64,000 nucleotides of DNA from Spirochaetales bacterium (GTDB lineage Bacteria > Spirochaetota > Spirochaetia > JABEVK01). The translations under genes and the position numbers were made by a program. Numbering within the stretch: position 1 is the first letter of the stretch; each line of letters opens with the position of its first letter. Location of the stretch: assembly GCA_947478845.1 (NCBI GenBank), contig CANJXC010000001.1:186001-250000 (forward strand). Direction: 5' to 3'. Shown here one piece after another: positions 1 to 8,148 of this stretch. The notes below the pieces were generated by a model that was not told where the DNA came from, ran no database searches, and saw nothing but the letters and a program-made list of their open reading frames with translations.

Positions 1-1072
1 GTTCTTTCGCAGTCTTGGACTCCCAGAGCTGCCGAACGACCAATCGCATGATCCGAATCAGGGCACGAGTTTGTTGAAATCCATCATTCTCCCTGACGCG
101 GGCATAGAGATCTCGAATGGAGGGGTGGAATGGATAGGCTTCGATCATACGGCTTCGCTGCGACGCGGGAACGTCGGCAACGAGACCCATGTGCTGAGCC
201 GTACCGAGTGCACTGACGTACGCCTCCGCAACCTCTGCAACTTCCGAGTCGCTGGGAAGAGCGTTGAAGAGGCGCTTGCGCATGATGTGGTAAAGTTCGT
301 CGCTGGCGAGGTTCACAGGACTTAGGGTGATCGCAACCTTCGCTGTCTCTTTTTCTGCATCTGCCAAAGACTCGAGTGCACTGGCGCCGGACTTCCATGC
401 CGTACCAGCCAAGTCAGTGATGACGAGACAAACATTGGGTAGTTTGTTGCTATTCACTGCCTGGACAAGGGTTCGAAGTGCCAACGCGGTCAGAACATCG
501 AGGGTGGTGGTGCCAATCTCGATGCCTTTGCAGCCGGCGAAGTAGAGAGGAAGCTCGTCGAGTAGTACCAATGTCGGCTGGCCGGACAAGAGTGCGACCC
601 ACTCCGACTCCGTGGGGTTCCTGAGTGGTGAGTAACAGGCCGATAGACGGTCCGAAAGTCCCAGTTTTTCGGCGAGATATCCCCAAAGGCCATGTGGCGT
701 CGGCTCGGAACCACCGCTGAATGCTACGACACGTACAGCGCCAAGTGGGCCCGCCTTATAACCACATTGCTCAAGAACTCCCTCTCGAAGCCCTTGGTTC
801 AAGGCAAGCAGACCAAGAGCCACCAGGCTGTGGGTCTTTCCTCCGCCCATGGACTGCGACAAGTGGAAAATCCCCGAGCCGGAATCGGCGCGTTGCTCAA
901 GCCGCTTGAAGGCTTCAGGGAGAAGCGTTCTCATCGCGTCCGTTACGTAATTCTCTTCAAAGAAAGAACTCGCCGAAATTGTTGAAAGGTCGGCAAGGTT
1001 CCATACGGTATCAGTTCTCGAGATATCAAATACCGATTCGCGTGGTGTGAGCGCATCAAAGAGTGTTTTCAT
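1..1072 (-). CDS. DUF499-family ATPase, N-terminal part (runs off left edge)
   Basis: An open frame of about 357 codons starts at an ATG at 1072 and runs off the left edge without a stop. A P-loop (SMGGGKTHS, residues 74-82) and a Walker B-like strand ending LVLLDELP mark a P-loop NTPase. These, with the phrases VVAFSGG, LWGYLAEKLG and LPNVCLVITDL, match what I know of DUF499 ATPases, which occur in anti-phage operons beside DNA methyltransferases and helicases. It is the last visible gene of the minus-strand operon headed by the retron RT. It lies 72 bases after the VWA gene and has only a weak ribosome site, so a separate start signal is possible. The role is inferred to be defence. The missing C-terminus and any further genes lie to the left. 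Confidence 0.8.
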   Translation of the reverse strand, partial: MKTLFDALTPRESVFDISRTDTVWNLADLSTISASSFFEENYVTDAMRTLLPEAFKRLEQRADSGSGIFHLSQSMGGGKTHSLVALGLLALNQGLREGVLEQCGYKAGPLGAVRVVAFSGGSEPTPHGLWGYLAEKLGLSDRLSACYSPLRNPTESEWVALLSGQPTLVLLDELPLYFAGCKGIEIGTTTLDVLTALALRTLVQAVNSNKLPNVCLVITDLAGTAWKSGASALESLADAEKETAKVAITLSPVNLASDELYHIMRKRLFNALPSDSEVAEVAEAYVSALGTAQHMGLVADVPASQRSRMIEAYPFHPSIRDLYARVRENDGFQQTRALIRIMRLVVRQLWESKTAKE

Positions 1073-1144
1073 AGATTAACCAGATTCTAGAGTGAGTGAC
1101 CGATGGTGACAATAGATGTGCGAGTTCGATTTGGCCACTGAACC

Positions 1145-2287
1145 CTAATTTCCCACTCTCACTACCCGGCCGAACGGGAACACGGCGGCGCCACCCTTAG
1201 GAACCAGCCACAGTACAGGGTATCTGTAGTCTTGTTCAGGAAACGTTCCATAGCCGTCTGTGAAGTAGATGAGGCAGTCCGGCCAACCCGCAGCGCCGGC
1301 TGCGTCTTGCTCGATCCAATCGAACACTGGCCGAAAGTCTGTACCGCCTCGCCCGGCCACCGTCCGATTGGCAAAGGTGGTGGTAGAGAGCTCCCATGGC
1401 TCGAAAGCCTCTGCTTTGTGAACTTTGGCATCACACTCAAGTAGAACAAGTTCAGATTCCGCCACAGCACGTAGGGCGTCGAGGTAGGCAAGTGCCTCTC
1501 CCAAGAGTTCAACAGACATCGACCCGGACGTATCGATGGCAGCCACGATACGTTTTGGGCCGGGGACACCAAGTGAAGGCAGGTAGAGTCCTTGCCACAG
1601 GTGCTTCTTGTTGGCTGGGAAGAAACGAAAGTCCGAACGGCTCAAACCCTGAACAAATTGGGCCAGGTAGGACTTCCAGTCGAAACGGGGTTCGCTACCC
1701 TTGGATAGTTCTTCACTCCAAAGTCCCGCTTGCCTACCCTGCAATTCAGAACGTACGCGGGCTGCGAGTTCGATCCGAAGCTTTCTTAGGTCGTCCGGAC
1801 TGGGCGCGTCTTGGTCCCTATTGTTCAAGGAGAGGGCGTCACCCGACTCAAGGTGAATATCCCAACCTTGCTTGCGCTGTGGGTCCTTGACCAGAAGATC
1901 ATAGATGTCCTCTGCGGTCAGTCTGCGAAACTTGTAGTCCTGAAGGCGGCTGCTCGGTAGGGTGAAGCCGGTCTCGAGAAGGCACTGGTTGGTGGCGTAG
2001 TCAATTGCCTCATTCCATATTCCAGGATCGCGGCTCCTACGTCGTTCGATGTGCCCAAAAAGGCAATGGAGAACTTCATGAGCCAAAACCCCGATGGTTT
2101 CGTCCGGAGTCATAGTCCTCACAAAGTCCACGCAGTAGAAGATGTGGTAGCCATCTGTGGCCATGGTAGCAACTACGGCAGAGGGCACCTCAAGTATTGG
2201 GAACCGGGCCACGGCCGCCGCCAGAAAGGGGAACTCGAGCATTAGTCGAAGTCGTGCCCGAAGAACCTCGGGCATCAACTCTTTCAA
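1145..2287 (-). CDS. Metallopeptidase-like/VWA protein (DUF2201 type), partner of MoxR
   Basis: A 380-residue protein. The N-terminal half carries an HExxH zinc-binding motif with a third histidine (HEVLHCLFGH, about residues 89-98). The C-terminal half carries a VWA-like MIDAS motif (AAIDTSGSMS). This order, a putative metallopeptidase followed by a VWA-like domain, is that of DUF2201 proteins, which are usually encoded next to a MoxR ATPase. Its ATG overlaps the stop of the MoxR gene as ATGA, so translation is probably coupled. MoxR/VWA pairs are generally thought to remodel or load partner complexes. Here the partners would be the RT, methyltransferase and DUF499 ATPase of the same operon, which is inference. 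Whether the HExxH domain is an active protease cannot be told from sequence. Confidence 0.85.
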   Translation of the reverse strand: MKELMPEVLRARLRLMLEFPFLAAAVARFPILEVPSAVVATMATDGYHIFYCVDFVRTMTPDETIGVLAHEVLHCLFGHIERRRSRDPGIWNEAIDYATNQCLLETGFTLPSSRLQDYKFRRLTAEDIYDLLVKDPQRKQGWDIHLESGDALSLNNRDQDAPSPDDLRKLRIELAARVRSELQGRQAGLWSEELSKGSEPRFDWKSYLAQFVQGLSRSDFRFFPANKKHLWQGLYLPSLGVPGPKRIVAAIDTSGSMSVELLGEALAYLDALRAVAESELVLLECDAKVHKAEAFEPWELSTTTFANRTVAGRGGTDFRPVFDWIEQDAAGAAGWPDCLIYFTDGYGTFPEQDYRYPVLWLVPKGGAAVFPFGRVVRVGN

Positions 2288-3267
2288 ACGAGGAACTCCT
2301 TGTGTTTCGCGACGAACTCCCGGTACCCTGCCTCGCGGACAAACTTCGCGTCAGCTCTGATGAGATCCCTAGCCAACAGCACGGCGATCTCTGGACCGAG
2401 ACGACTCAACAACGTTGCCGCGGCCGACCTCACCTCGGGACGTTTGGCCCACGCTCCCAGGTAGGAAACTAGCGCGTAGAGTGCGCCTAGGTCTTCGGGA
2501 AGCTTGGCCCCAGTCGGGTCGGCGATGATGGATTGGACCAGCTTCTCAGTGATGGTATCCCGGCAATATGCCAAGAACTCGATTGCGACCCCCTCACCAA
2601 CAATTCCGGGCGCGATGTCGTCTAAATCGTTGGCTGTGCCGAAGCGGTCCAATGCGGCCGACAGCATCTCCCAGGATCTGGGGGTTGCAAAGGCTCTGGA
2701 AGCGTCACCAAGATCGAAAAGGAGTTTCGGCTTAAAGGTCAGAAAGGCAAGGACAAGGGGGTGGATTCCATGCTGCTGGGCCCACACTCGCCAGTCTGAG
2801 GCGTCGACTTCAAAGTCGAGGTGAACAAACCGATTCGCCAAGGCTGAGGGCATCCGGAACACGACCGAGCGATCCTCAGCCCGGTTTCCGGCAGCAACAA
2901 TTCTCCAGCCTTCCGGAAGCACGTACTCGCCGACCCGCCGATCGAGGGTCAGCTGATAGAGGCTGGCCTGAACCAAAGGTGGCGCAGCGTTGAGCTCGTC
3001 AAAGAACAGAACTCCCTTCGAGTCGGGCTCATGTGGCAGGAACGACGGCGGGTACCAGACTGCCTTGCCGCTCGTAACGGCGGGCAGGCCTCGTAGATCT
3101 GTTGGATCAAGCAGCGACGCACGGAGGTCGATCAGGTTCCAACCAGCCTTGGCGGCCACTTCACGCACGACGGAACTCTTGCCCACACCTGGCGGCCCCC
3201 AAAGAAAGACGGGCCAGCGGGTCTGCAATAGTTCTTCAAGGACATGTGCGACTCTGGTGGGTTTCAC
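2284..3267 (-). CDS. MoxR-like AAA+ ATPase
   Basis: A 327-residue AAA+ ATPase. The Walker A is GPPGVGKSS at about residues 24-32, the Walker B is LFFDELNAAPP, and a sensor-type segment IVAAGNRAED follows. The C-terminal helical lid is of normal length for the MoxR family. It starts 10 bases after the preceding gene and its stop overlaps the start of the VWA/DUF2201 gene by four bases, the classic MoxR-VWA pairing. Such ATPases act as ATP-driven remodellers that hand substrates to the VWA partner. In this operon it is the likely motor of the retron-associated complex, which is inference from gene order. Confidence 0.88.
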   Translation of the reverse strand: MKPTRVAHVLEELLQTRWPVFLWGPPGVGKSSVVREVAAKAGWNLIDLRASLLDPTDLRGLPAVTSGKAVWYPPSFLPHEPDSKGVLFFDELNAAPPLVQASLYQLTLDRRVGEYVLPEGWRIVAAGNRAEDRSVVFRMPSALANRFVHLDFEVDASDWRVWAQQHGIHPLVLAFLTFKPKLLFDLGDASRAFATPRSWEMLSAALDRFGTANDLDDIAPGIVGEGVAIEFLAYCRDTITEKLVQSIIADPTGAKLPEDLGALYALVSYLGAWAKRPEVRSAAATLLSRLGPEIAVLLARDLIRADAKFVREAGYREFVAKHKEFLV

Positions 3268-3277
3268 GGAGTACCTC

Positions 3278-4171
3278 TCATAGGAATAGGGTGTCGATTG
3301 CTAGCGACTGGTGTCGAAAGCATTCATCGGGAAGTTCGAGTGCTGGTAGGTTTTTCATCGGTATTGATTGCCAAGTCGCCAACGAATCCGAGGTCGGCGG
3401 TTGGAATAGATCTAGGGCTTTCGAACCTGCGTCTCCAACGTCCTCCAACTGGACCCAAAGACGAGATTCGGCCGAATGTAGAACGGCTCGCGTGGTCACA
3501 AGGGCATCGAGTCGCATCAGGCTCTCCGTGGTTGTCGTCGAAAGTGACACTTCGTTGTCGGTCACTCTGACTTCGAGCCCGAGAGAAATTGGAGAGAGAC
3601 CCTGCGGAAGGAATCGTGCTTCCTGTTCGAAGCGATGCCTGTTGATGGACTCGGCGGGGGCAAGGACAATTTCCATTTTCCGCGCGTCGAGCTTCAACTT
3701 TGCCCGGCTCTTGTCGCCGAGCAAGCCTTGGAGGTGGCCGCTGACCGGGCGCAAACCTGGTGCCCAATAGAAGGAATCCGGTTTGTCGTGCCGCGGCAAT
3801 GGAAACGCAAAGCTCTCGCGAAACACGGGCTCACCACCATCAGATCTCAACTCGACACCCGAGTCCTTGTTGGCGACTCCCGAGCGACAAACTCTCAGTG
3901 TGGGTAGGGCAATGAGCTCACAGAACGCAAAACTGATCCAGAAGGCCGCGGTTTGGCGGTCAAGGTCGACGAGGTTGAAGGGTTCAATGAGCGTACCGGT
4001 GCTCGCGGAAAGCTGCTGCAACCACGGTTCCGGCGATGGCGCCTGAAGTTTGCGCAGGTAGCCCTGTAGTGCCTCCTGAAGGTTCCGACGAACCCCCTCG
4101 TCCGGGTAATGGAAAGCTTGGTCCACGAGGATTGGTAGTCGAGTGGGAAAGCTGTATGCCTGAACTAGCAC
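3278..4171 (-). CDS. Unrecognised operon protein between methyltransferase and MoxR
   Basis: A 297-residue protein that I do not recognise. It has no signal peptide, membrane helix or obvious catalytic motif. The C-terminal two thirds look beta-rich with alternating polar and hydrophobic stretches; the N-terminal 80 residues look helical. Its start overlaps the methyltransferase stop by seven bases and it ends 10 bases before the MoxR gene. It is therefore an integral member of the operon, perhaps an adaptor or substrate-recognition subunit for the MoxR/VWA pair (inference only). Confidence 0.8.
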   Translation of the reverse strand: MLVQAYSFPTRLPILVDQAFHYPDEGVRRNLQEALQGYLRKLQAPSPEPWLQQLSASTGTLIEPFNLVDLDRQTAAFWISFAFCELIALPTLRVCRSGVANKDSGVELRSDGGEPVFRESFAFPLPRHDKPDSFYWAPGLRPVSGHLQGLLGDKSRAKLKLDARKMEIVLAPAESINRHRFEQEARFLPQGLSPISLGLEVRVTDNEVSLSTTTTESLMRLDALVTTRAVLHSAESRLWVQLEDVGDAGSKALDLFQPPTSDSLATWQSIPMKNLPALELPDECFRHQSLAIDTLFL

Positions 4172-4941
4172 GTGGCAAACCTCTCGACGGCTCGAGCGTA
4201 GGATTCAGGGTCGAGTTCCCAACCGGCCGATCGTCTGTTAAGACTTCTGGCAACTTCTAGGGTGTTCCCATACCCCATGAAAGGGTCCACTACGAGATCG
4301 CCTGGCTCTGAGAAGAGTAAGATCAGTCTATGTACGACAACTCTCGGGCTACCCCACACATGATCCGTCTTGCGGTGTGGCGACCAGAGCGTCCACACAG
4401 GCTCTACTAGCTTACGTGGGTCATCTTCTAGCTCAACGAGCGCACTTCTTTGTCGAACTTCGTTCCCTGACGCGAACACTAAGAACTCTTCGTAGTCGTC
4501 CGCGAGGAACGATCCGACGACCGGACGCCCGACGAATGCAAGGCGGCGGCGATACGAACTCTGTCCCGGTCGCCAGGCAACCCGAGTGATGAGAGAGAAG
4601 CCGCTAGAAAGCATGAGGTCCCAGTGAGTCGGGACCAATGGTAGCAAACTTCCCCCGTAGCGGAGATCCCGGATCTGGAGAATCGCCACGCCGCCAGGCT
4701 TGAGAACACGCTTCATCTCGCGGTAGACTGGGCGAAAGGAGAGTGCGAAGGAGGTCACTAGTTCGAGGACTTTTCGCGTATCCGCCTGTTTGTTTCGGGG
4801 CGCCTTAAGCAAGGGCGCAACCTCTGCTGGGAAATATGGAGGGCCGGTCATGATGAGGTCCACGGTCTGGTCGTCAAGACTCTCCATGCGCTCGGATGTT
4901 CCAAGATGAAGCAGTGGCTCCGGACCGGAATTTTCCTTCAT
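4165..4941 (-). CDS. DNA methyltransferase (N4-cytosine/N6-adenine type)
   Basis: A 258-residue SAM-dependent DNA methyltransferase. The catalytic motif is DLIMTGPPYF near residues 29-38, a TSPPY-type motif IV. The SAM-binding motif VVDPFMGYGNT lies near the C-terminus. Motif IV before motif I is the beta-class order. The exact base modified cannot be decided; TSPPY-like motifs occur in N4-cytosine enzymes and in some N6-adenine enzymes. It is short and has no obvious target-recognition domain. Its ATG overlaps the RT stop codon by four bases. It may mark host DNA as self, or modify the retron's msDNA; both are inferences from operon membership. Confidence 0.88.
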   Translation of the reverse strand: MKENSGPEPLLHLGTSERMESLDDQTVDLIMTGPPYFPAEVAPLLKAPRNKQADTRKVLELVTSFALSFRPVYREMKRVLKPGGVAILQIRDLRYGGSLLPLVPTHWDLMLSSGFSLITRVAWRPGQSSYRRRLAFVGRPVVGSFLADDYEEFLVFASGNEVRQRSALVELEDDPRKLVEPVWTLWSPHRKTDHVWGSPRVVVHRLILLFSEPGDLVVDPFMGYGNTLEVARSLNRRSAGWELDPESYARAVERFATC

Positions 4942-7829
4942 GAGCCAGCCAGCTTTGCCAGCAAAGTGTCAGCTTCTTTTGGTCGGGTAACCCTCAGGAA
5001 GGCAAGGTGCCCTCTCAGCGTTGCGTCACTGATCGGTTGGCCGTCGCGCATCACGACTTTGCCTTTCTTCTTGGCGTCGACCATCGCTCGCAAGCGACGA
5101 CGTTCGTCTCTCGCCAAGGTTGCCTTTTCGTTGACTACAAGACCGGTAACGGTCTGCCGCCGCCCTCTTCGGAAGATACCGGTCTTCTGATGGGCCAAAC
5201 GATAGCCGTGGGACTTCAGTACCTTTGAGACAAACGGCAGCAGACTTGGTGCACCTTCGTCCTGGCTCGATAATGTCAGGTCGTCGGCGAAGCGGGTGTA
5301 GACGACGCCAAGCCGATCGCAGACCGTGGAAAGTGCCCTGTCCGCCTGCATCAGGATGTAGTTCCCCAGAGCGGGACTGGTAGGAGCTCCAATGGGAAGT
5401 GCCCCACCCTGAGAACAGAGCTCAGCGACAAAGTGGCGAGCCAAAGGCGAAAGGCTTCCGCCCCAGAGGTCGCTGACGGCCCCCAGAATCGCTCCGTATC
5501 TCGTCGAAGGAAAGAAGCTTTCGATGTCAACTTTGACGACCACGCGCTGCCCCTCATGGGGACGTGCATTGTCAACAATCGAGTACCCAGAGCGAAAACC
5601 AGTTGCCGCTCGGTGCGGGACCAATTGGGCAATCGCCTTGTCGAGCAGAACTCGCTGAAGTGCCTTAAGAAACTCAGCTGGTTCGCTGATCTTTCGGCGC
5701 TTGCCGTCCTTCTTGGGAATTGTGTAGGTGCGGTAGTGCTCGTCAAAACCGGTACCGGGCGCAGCGTCGTTCGGCTTCTGTGCGAACAGGCTGAGTAGCA
5801 GAGGGTGCCAGTTCCAGCCGAGGCGACAGGCCAGTTCAAGACAGGCGAAATGGATACGATGGTTGGAGAGGATGCGACTCAGCCCGGGAAGGAATTTTAG
5901 GGCTTCTCCGGACTCGACAGGTAACTTGGCAGGGTCTGCCTTTCCCCAGCCACCAAGGGCTGTCAGGGCCAAGAGCGCCCCTCTGTCGGCCGGTTTGACG
6001 GCAGCGAGTTCGAGGACCAGCCTGGCGCGAAGCAGCTTGTCGGCTAAAGCTCCCTCAAGAAGCCCAGACTCCGACGCAGCGACAATTACTTGAGCGACAT
6101 GGCGAGGAGGCAGTGCCCCGCGATTCAGCTCAAGCAGGTCTCTTGCATAGAACCATACAGTTTGGAACTCAGTTGCATCAGCCTTGGCTGCAGCATCCAG
6201 GAGTTTCCAGGCTTTCTTTGGTTTCTGGAGCAAGAGCTCGAGAAGCTCCCGCCTGTGGCCAATCTGATGAAGCATCGGCTTAGCTGCATACCTAGGGCTC
6301 GAGAGCAGGGTGACGAGCCAATCGAGGTCCTTAATCTCTGGGTAGTCAGTCAAGAAGGCAATGACGACCGGAGCCCTCATCTTGGTGGGAATGAGTTGCC
6401 ATAGAAGGTCTGGATTTGCAACCAAGAAGCGCGACAATCCCCGTGTAAGCTCCGTTCGCTTGGCCTCTGGAACCGATCTCATTCCCCATCGGAACTTGGG
6501 TTGCAGCTTTGGAAACTGCTGCAAGAGTTCTGCGCCCGCCTCCGCAGACACGAGCAGGTCAAGAACATCAAGAGTTTCCACCTTGTAGGGAACGGGGCGA
6601 ATCTGTGTGATGACGACCTTCTGCATCCATTCTGGCAGGATTCGTGCCAACTGTCGGCTTGGTCGGGACCTCCAGATCTTGAGAAGCTGCCCTTTTCCAA
6701 GGTGCTTCTCAAGCCTGTCGAGAATGTTTGACTTCTGGGCTTCCGGGGATGCGACAAGGAAAAGTCGCTGAACTACTTCCCCGTAGTGAACCCGATTGAG
6801 AAGTTCAAGTTGTTGCTTGGTTCCCAGTTTCCTCATTTCTTGGCGTAAGACATGGTTCGAGGTCCCGGCGACCAAAGCCTCACGTTCGGCTTGCAGAAGT
6901 CGGATCAATAGGGAGGCCCAAAGTGCTGAAAAGTGCGCACTGTACCGCCGAGCTGACCAGATGCTCTTTGCCAGCGCACTTGGACTGCCTTGCTTCTCAA
7001 GGTGGGCTTCCCAAACTTCATGGTTGCGGTACCCGACAATGCCAGCTAGCCCTTTAGGCCAACGACAAAGAGGTGCTTCGCTATCAGACAGGAAGTTTCT
7101 TGTCTCGGGTGTTTCACGGAACCTCAACGGAGTAGCCACTACGAGGGCTAGAGCATTTGGCGTCAGCAAGATTTCCCGAAAGGTCTCGTGGAGGACAATA
7201 CAACGTAACTCAGAAGTTAGCCCCGCGACGGACTTGATGCTGAGGCGACGGAGTCGACCAGCTGAGGTTTCGGCGACGACATATTCTAGGGCCGCTGCGA
7301 GCTGTCTCGAGTCTTCAAAGTCAATGGTCTTCCGAGCAAGCTGAAGATGGCTCTCGACTGAAAGGTCCGGTGCGGGCTGAACCCTGAAGTAACCGTTTGG
7401 GTAGTCAGCCCAAGAGGCTCCGAAGAGTTCACTAAGCAACGACCTAGGCGTGCAGCCGCCCGGCTGCCCCAATGTTGTCCAGGAACGTTGTGAAGGAACT
7501 CGCTGCAGCAAGAACTCGGTGAACGGCTCAAGCTTAGTCCAAGTTTTCGATTGCCGCCGTAGGAAACTGAGATCTTGGAGGAGCCGCTGCCAGGCAATCG
7601 CTTGTAGTTCACTCGAGTGACCCAAAGAGACCGTAAGGTCGGTCTCGATGCGCCACCGACCAGAGCGGTTCCATCGGTGCAATCGCCGCCAGGCCAAGTG
7701 CGCCGCTCTGGCGAGTTCTGCCTCAAGAAGACGGGGCGACGATCGACGGGTCCAGGGCTGTTCTGCACACCAGGTTCGGAGTTCGTGGAGGTAAGCATTG
7801 ATCAAGTCATTTACGGTCTGCTCACGCAC
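4938..7829 (-). CDS. Retron-type reverse transcriptase with long N-terminal extension
   Basis: A 963-residue protein if started at GTG 7829, which has an AGGAG site nine bases upstream (7839-7843). An earlier in-frame GTG at 7862 lies inside the ncRNA end repeat and is less likely. The RT domain occupies about residues 696-963: NARPH (about 754-758, fitting the retron NAxxH motif), VKVDIESFF with the first catalytic Asp, GAPTSPALGN, the catalytic FADDL (Asp 849/850) and VTG (about 894-896), which fits the retron region-Y motif. About 690 residues precede it, mostly helical, leucine-rich and repeat-like (possibly HEAT/ARM), with no recognised catalytic motif. Typical retron RTs are 300-400 residues. 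It lies directly downstream of a retron-like ncRNA and heads the operon. Confidence 0.92.
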   Translation of the reverse strand: MREQTVNDLINAYLHELRTWCAEQPWTRRSSPRLLEAELARAAHLAWRRLHRWNRSGRWRIETDLTVSLGHSSELQAIAWQRLLQDLSFLRRQSKTWTKLEPFTEFLLQRVPSQRSWTTLGQPGGCTPRSLLSELFGASWADYPNGYFRVQPAPDLSVESHLQLARKTIDFEDSRQLAAALEYVVAETSAGRLRRLSIKSVAGLTSELRCIVLHETFREILLTPNALALVVATPLRFRETPETRNFLSDSEAPLCRWPKGLAGIVGYRNHEVWEAHLEKQGSPSALAKSIWSARRYSAHFSALWASLLIRLLQAEREALVAGTSNHVLRQEMRKLGTKQQLELLNRVHYGEVVQRLFLVASPEAQKSNILDRLEKHLGKGQLLKIWRSRPSRQLARILPEWMQKVVITQIRPVPYKVETLDVLDLLVSAEAGAELLQQFPKLQPKFRWGMRSVPEAKRTELTRGLSRFLVANPDLLWQLIPTKMRAPVVIAFLTDYPEIKDLDWLVTLLSSPRYAAKPMLHQIGHRRELLELLLQKPKKAWKLLDAAAKADATEFQTVWFYARDLLELNRGALPPRHVAQVIVAASESGLLEGALADKLLRARLVLELAAVKPADRGALLALTALGGWGKADPAKLPVESGEALKFLPGLSRILSNHRIHFACLELACRLGWNWHPLLLSLFAQKPNDAAPGTGFDEHYRTYTIPKKDGKRRKISEPAEFLKALQRVLLDKAIAQLVPHRAATGFRSGYSIVDNARPHEGQRVVVKVDIESFFPSTRYGAILGAVSDLWGGSLSPLARHFVAELCSQGGALPIGAPTSPALGNYILMQADRALSTVCDRLGVVYTRFADDLTLSSQDEGAPSLLPFVSKVLKSHGYRLAHQKTGIFRRGRRQTVTGLVVNEKATLARDERRRLRAMVDAKKKGKVVMRDGQPISDATLRGHLAFLRVTRPKEADTLLAKLAGS

Positions 7830-7851
7830 GAGGACTGTCTCCTGAAAAAAA

Positions 7852-8045
7852 GCTGGTTCCACCCACTAAAAGTTTTGACGTGGAGTGCGCAGCGGCGAGA
7901 GGGGCGCTCGCGACTCTCGCGAAGGGATCTTGATCGCTTATGCGAGAGGAGTGAGCGCCCCTCTCGCCGCGAGCAGATTCAAGAAATCTCCTCACGAACA
8001 ACACCCCTGACGAAACATCAGGGAATAATCTGGGTGGAACCAGCA
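7852..8045 (-). ncRNA. Retron msr-msd non-coding RNA
   Basis: The ends are a perfect 14-bp inverted repeat, 8031-8044 (a1) and 7852-7865 (a2). Read on the minus strand, between them lie two small msr-like hairpins: 8005-8023 (6-bp stem, 7-nt loop) and 7971-7993 (8 bp around one mismatch). A long msd-like hairpin follows at 7892-7970: an 18-bp perfect stem (7892-7909 with 7953-7970), an internal loop, a 7-bp stem and an apical hairpin containing two GATC sites. A G directly follows a1 (position 8030) and could be the branching guanosine. A promoter ends just upstream and the RT gene begins 23 bases downstream, so order and structure fit a retron. The exact msd boundaries are not determined. 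Confidence 0.9.
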
Positions 8046-8052
8046 AGAATAC

Positions 8053-8081
8053 ATTATTGATGGAAGACCCCATTCATGCAA
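8053..8081 (-). promoter_or_regulatory. Promoter of the retron ncRNA/operon
   Basis: On the minus strand a -35-like TTGCAT (8076-8081) is followed after 17 bp by AATAAT (8053-8058), five of six matches to the -10 consensus. The expected transcription start is about 8045-8047, one to three bases before the a1 repeat of the ncRNA. This places the 5' end of the transcript where a retron ncRNA should begin. The RT operon is probably transcribed from here too, by read-through. Confidence 0.65.
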
Positions 8082-8148
8082 CCATTTGTAATCCCTGAAT
8101 GCTACGCCCGAGGTGGAGTCGTGGCTCGAAGGTCGGTTGAGTCATGAT

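Noticed and set aside
3102-3770. 222-codon plus-strand frame opposite the MoxR and unknown genes
   Set aside because: It runs antisense to two coupled genes with strong motifs; no ribosome site.
7617-8060. Plus-strand frame across the ncRNA
   Set aside because: It is the antisense of the RT start and the retron RNA, and its long hairpin explains the openness of the frame.
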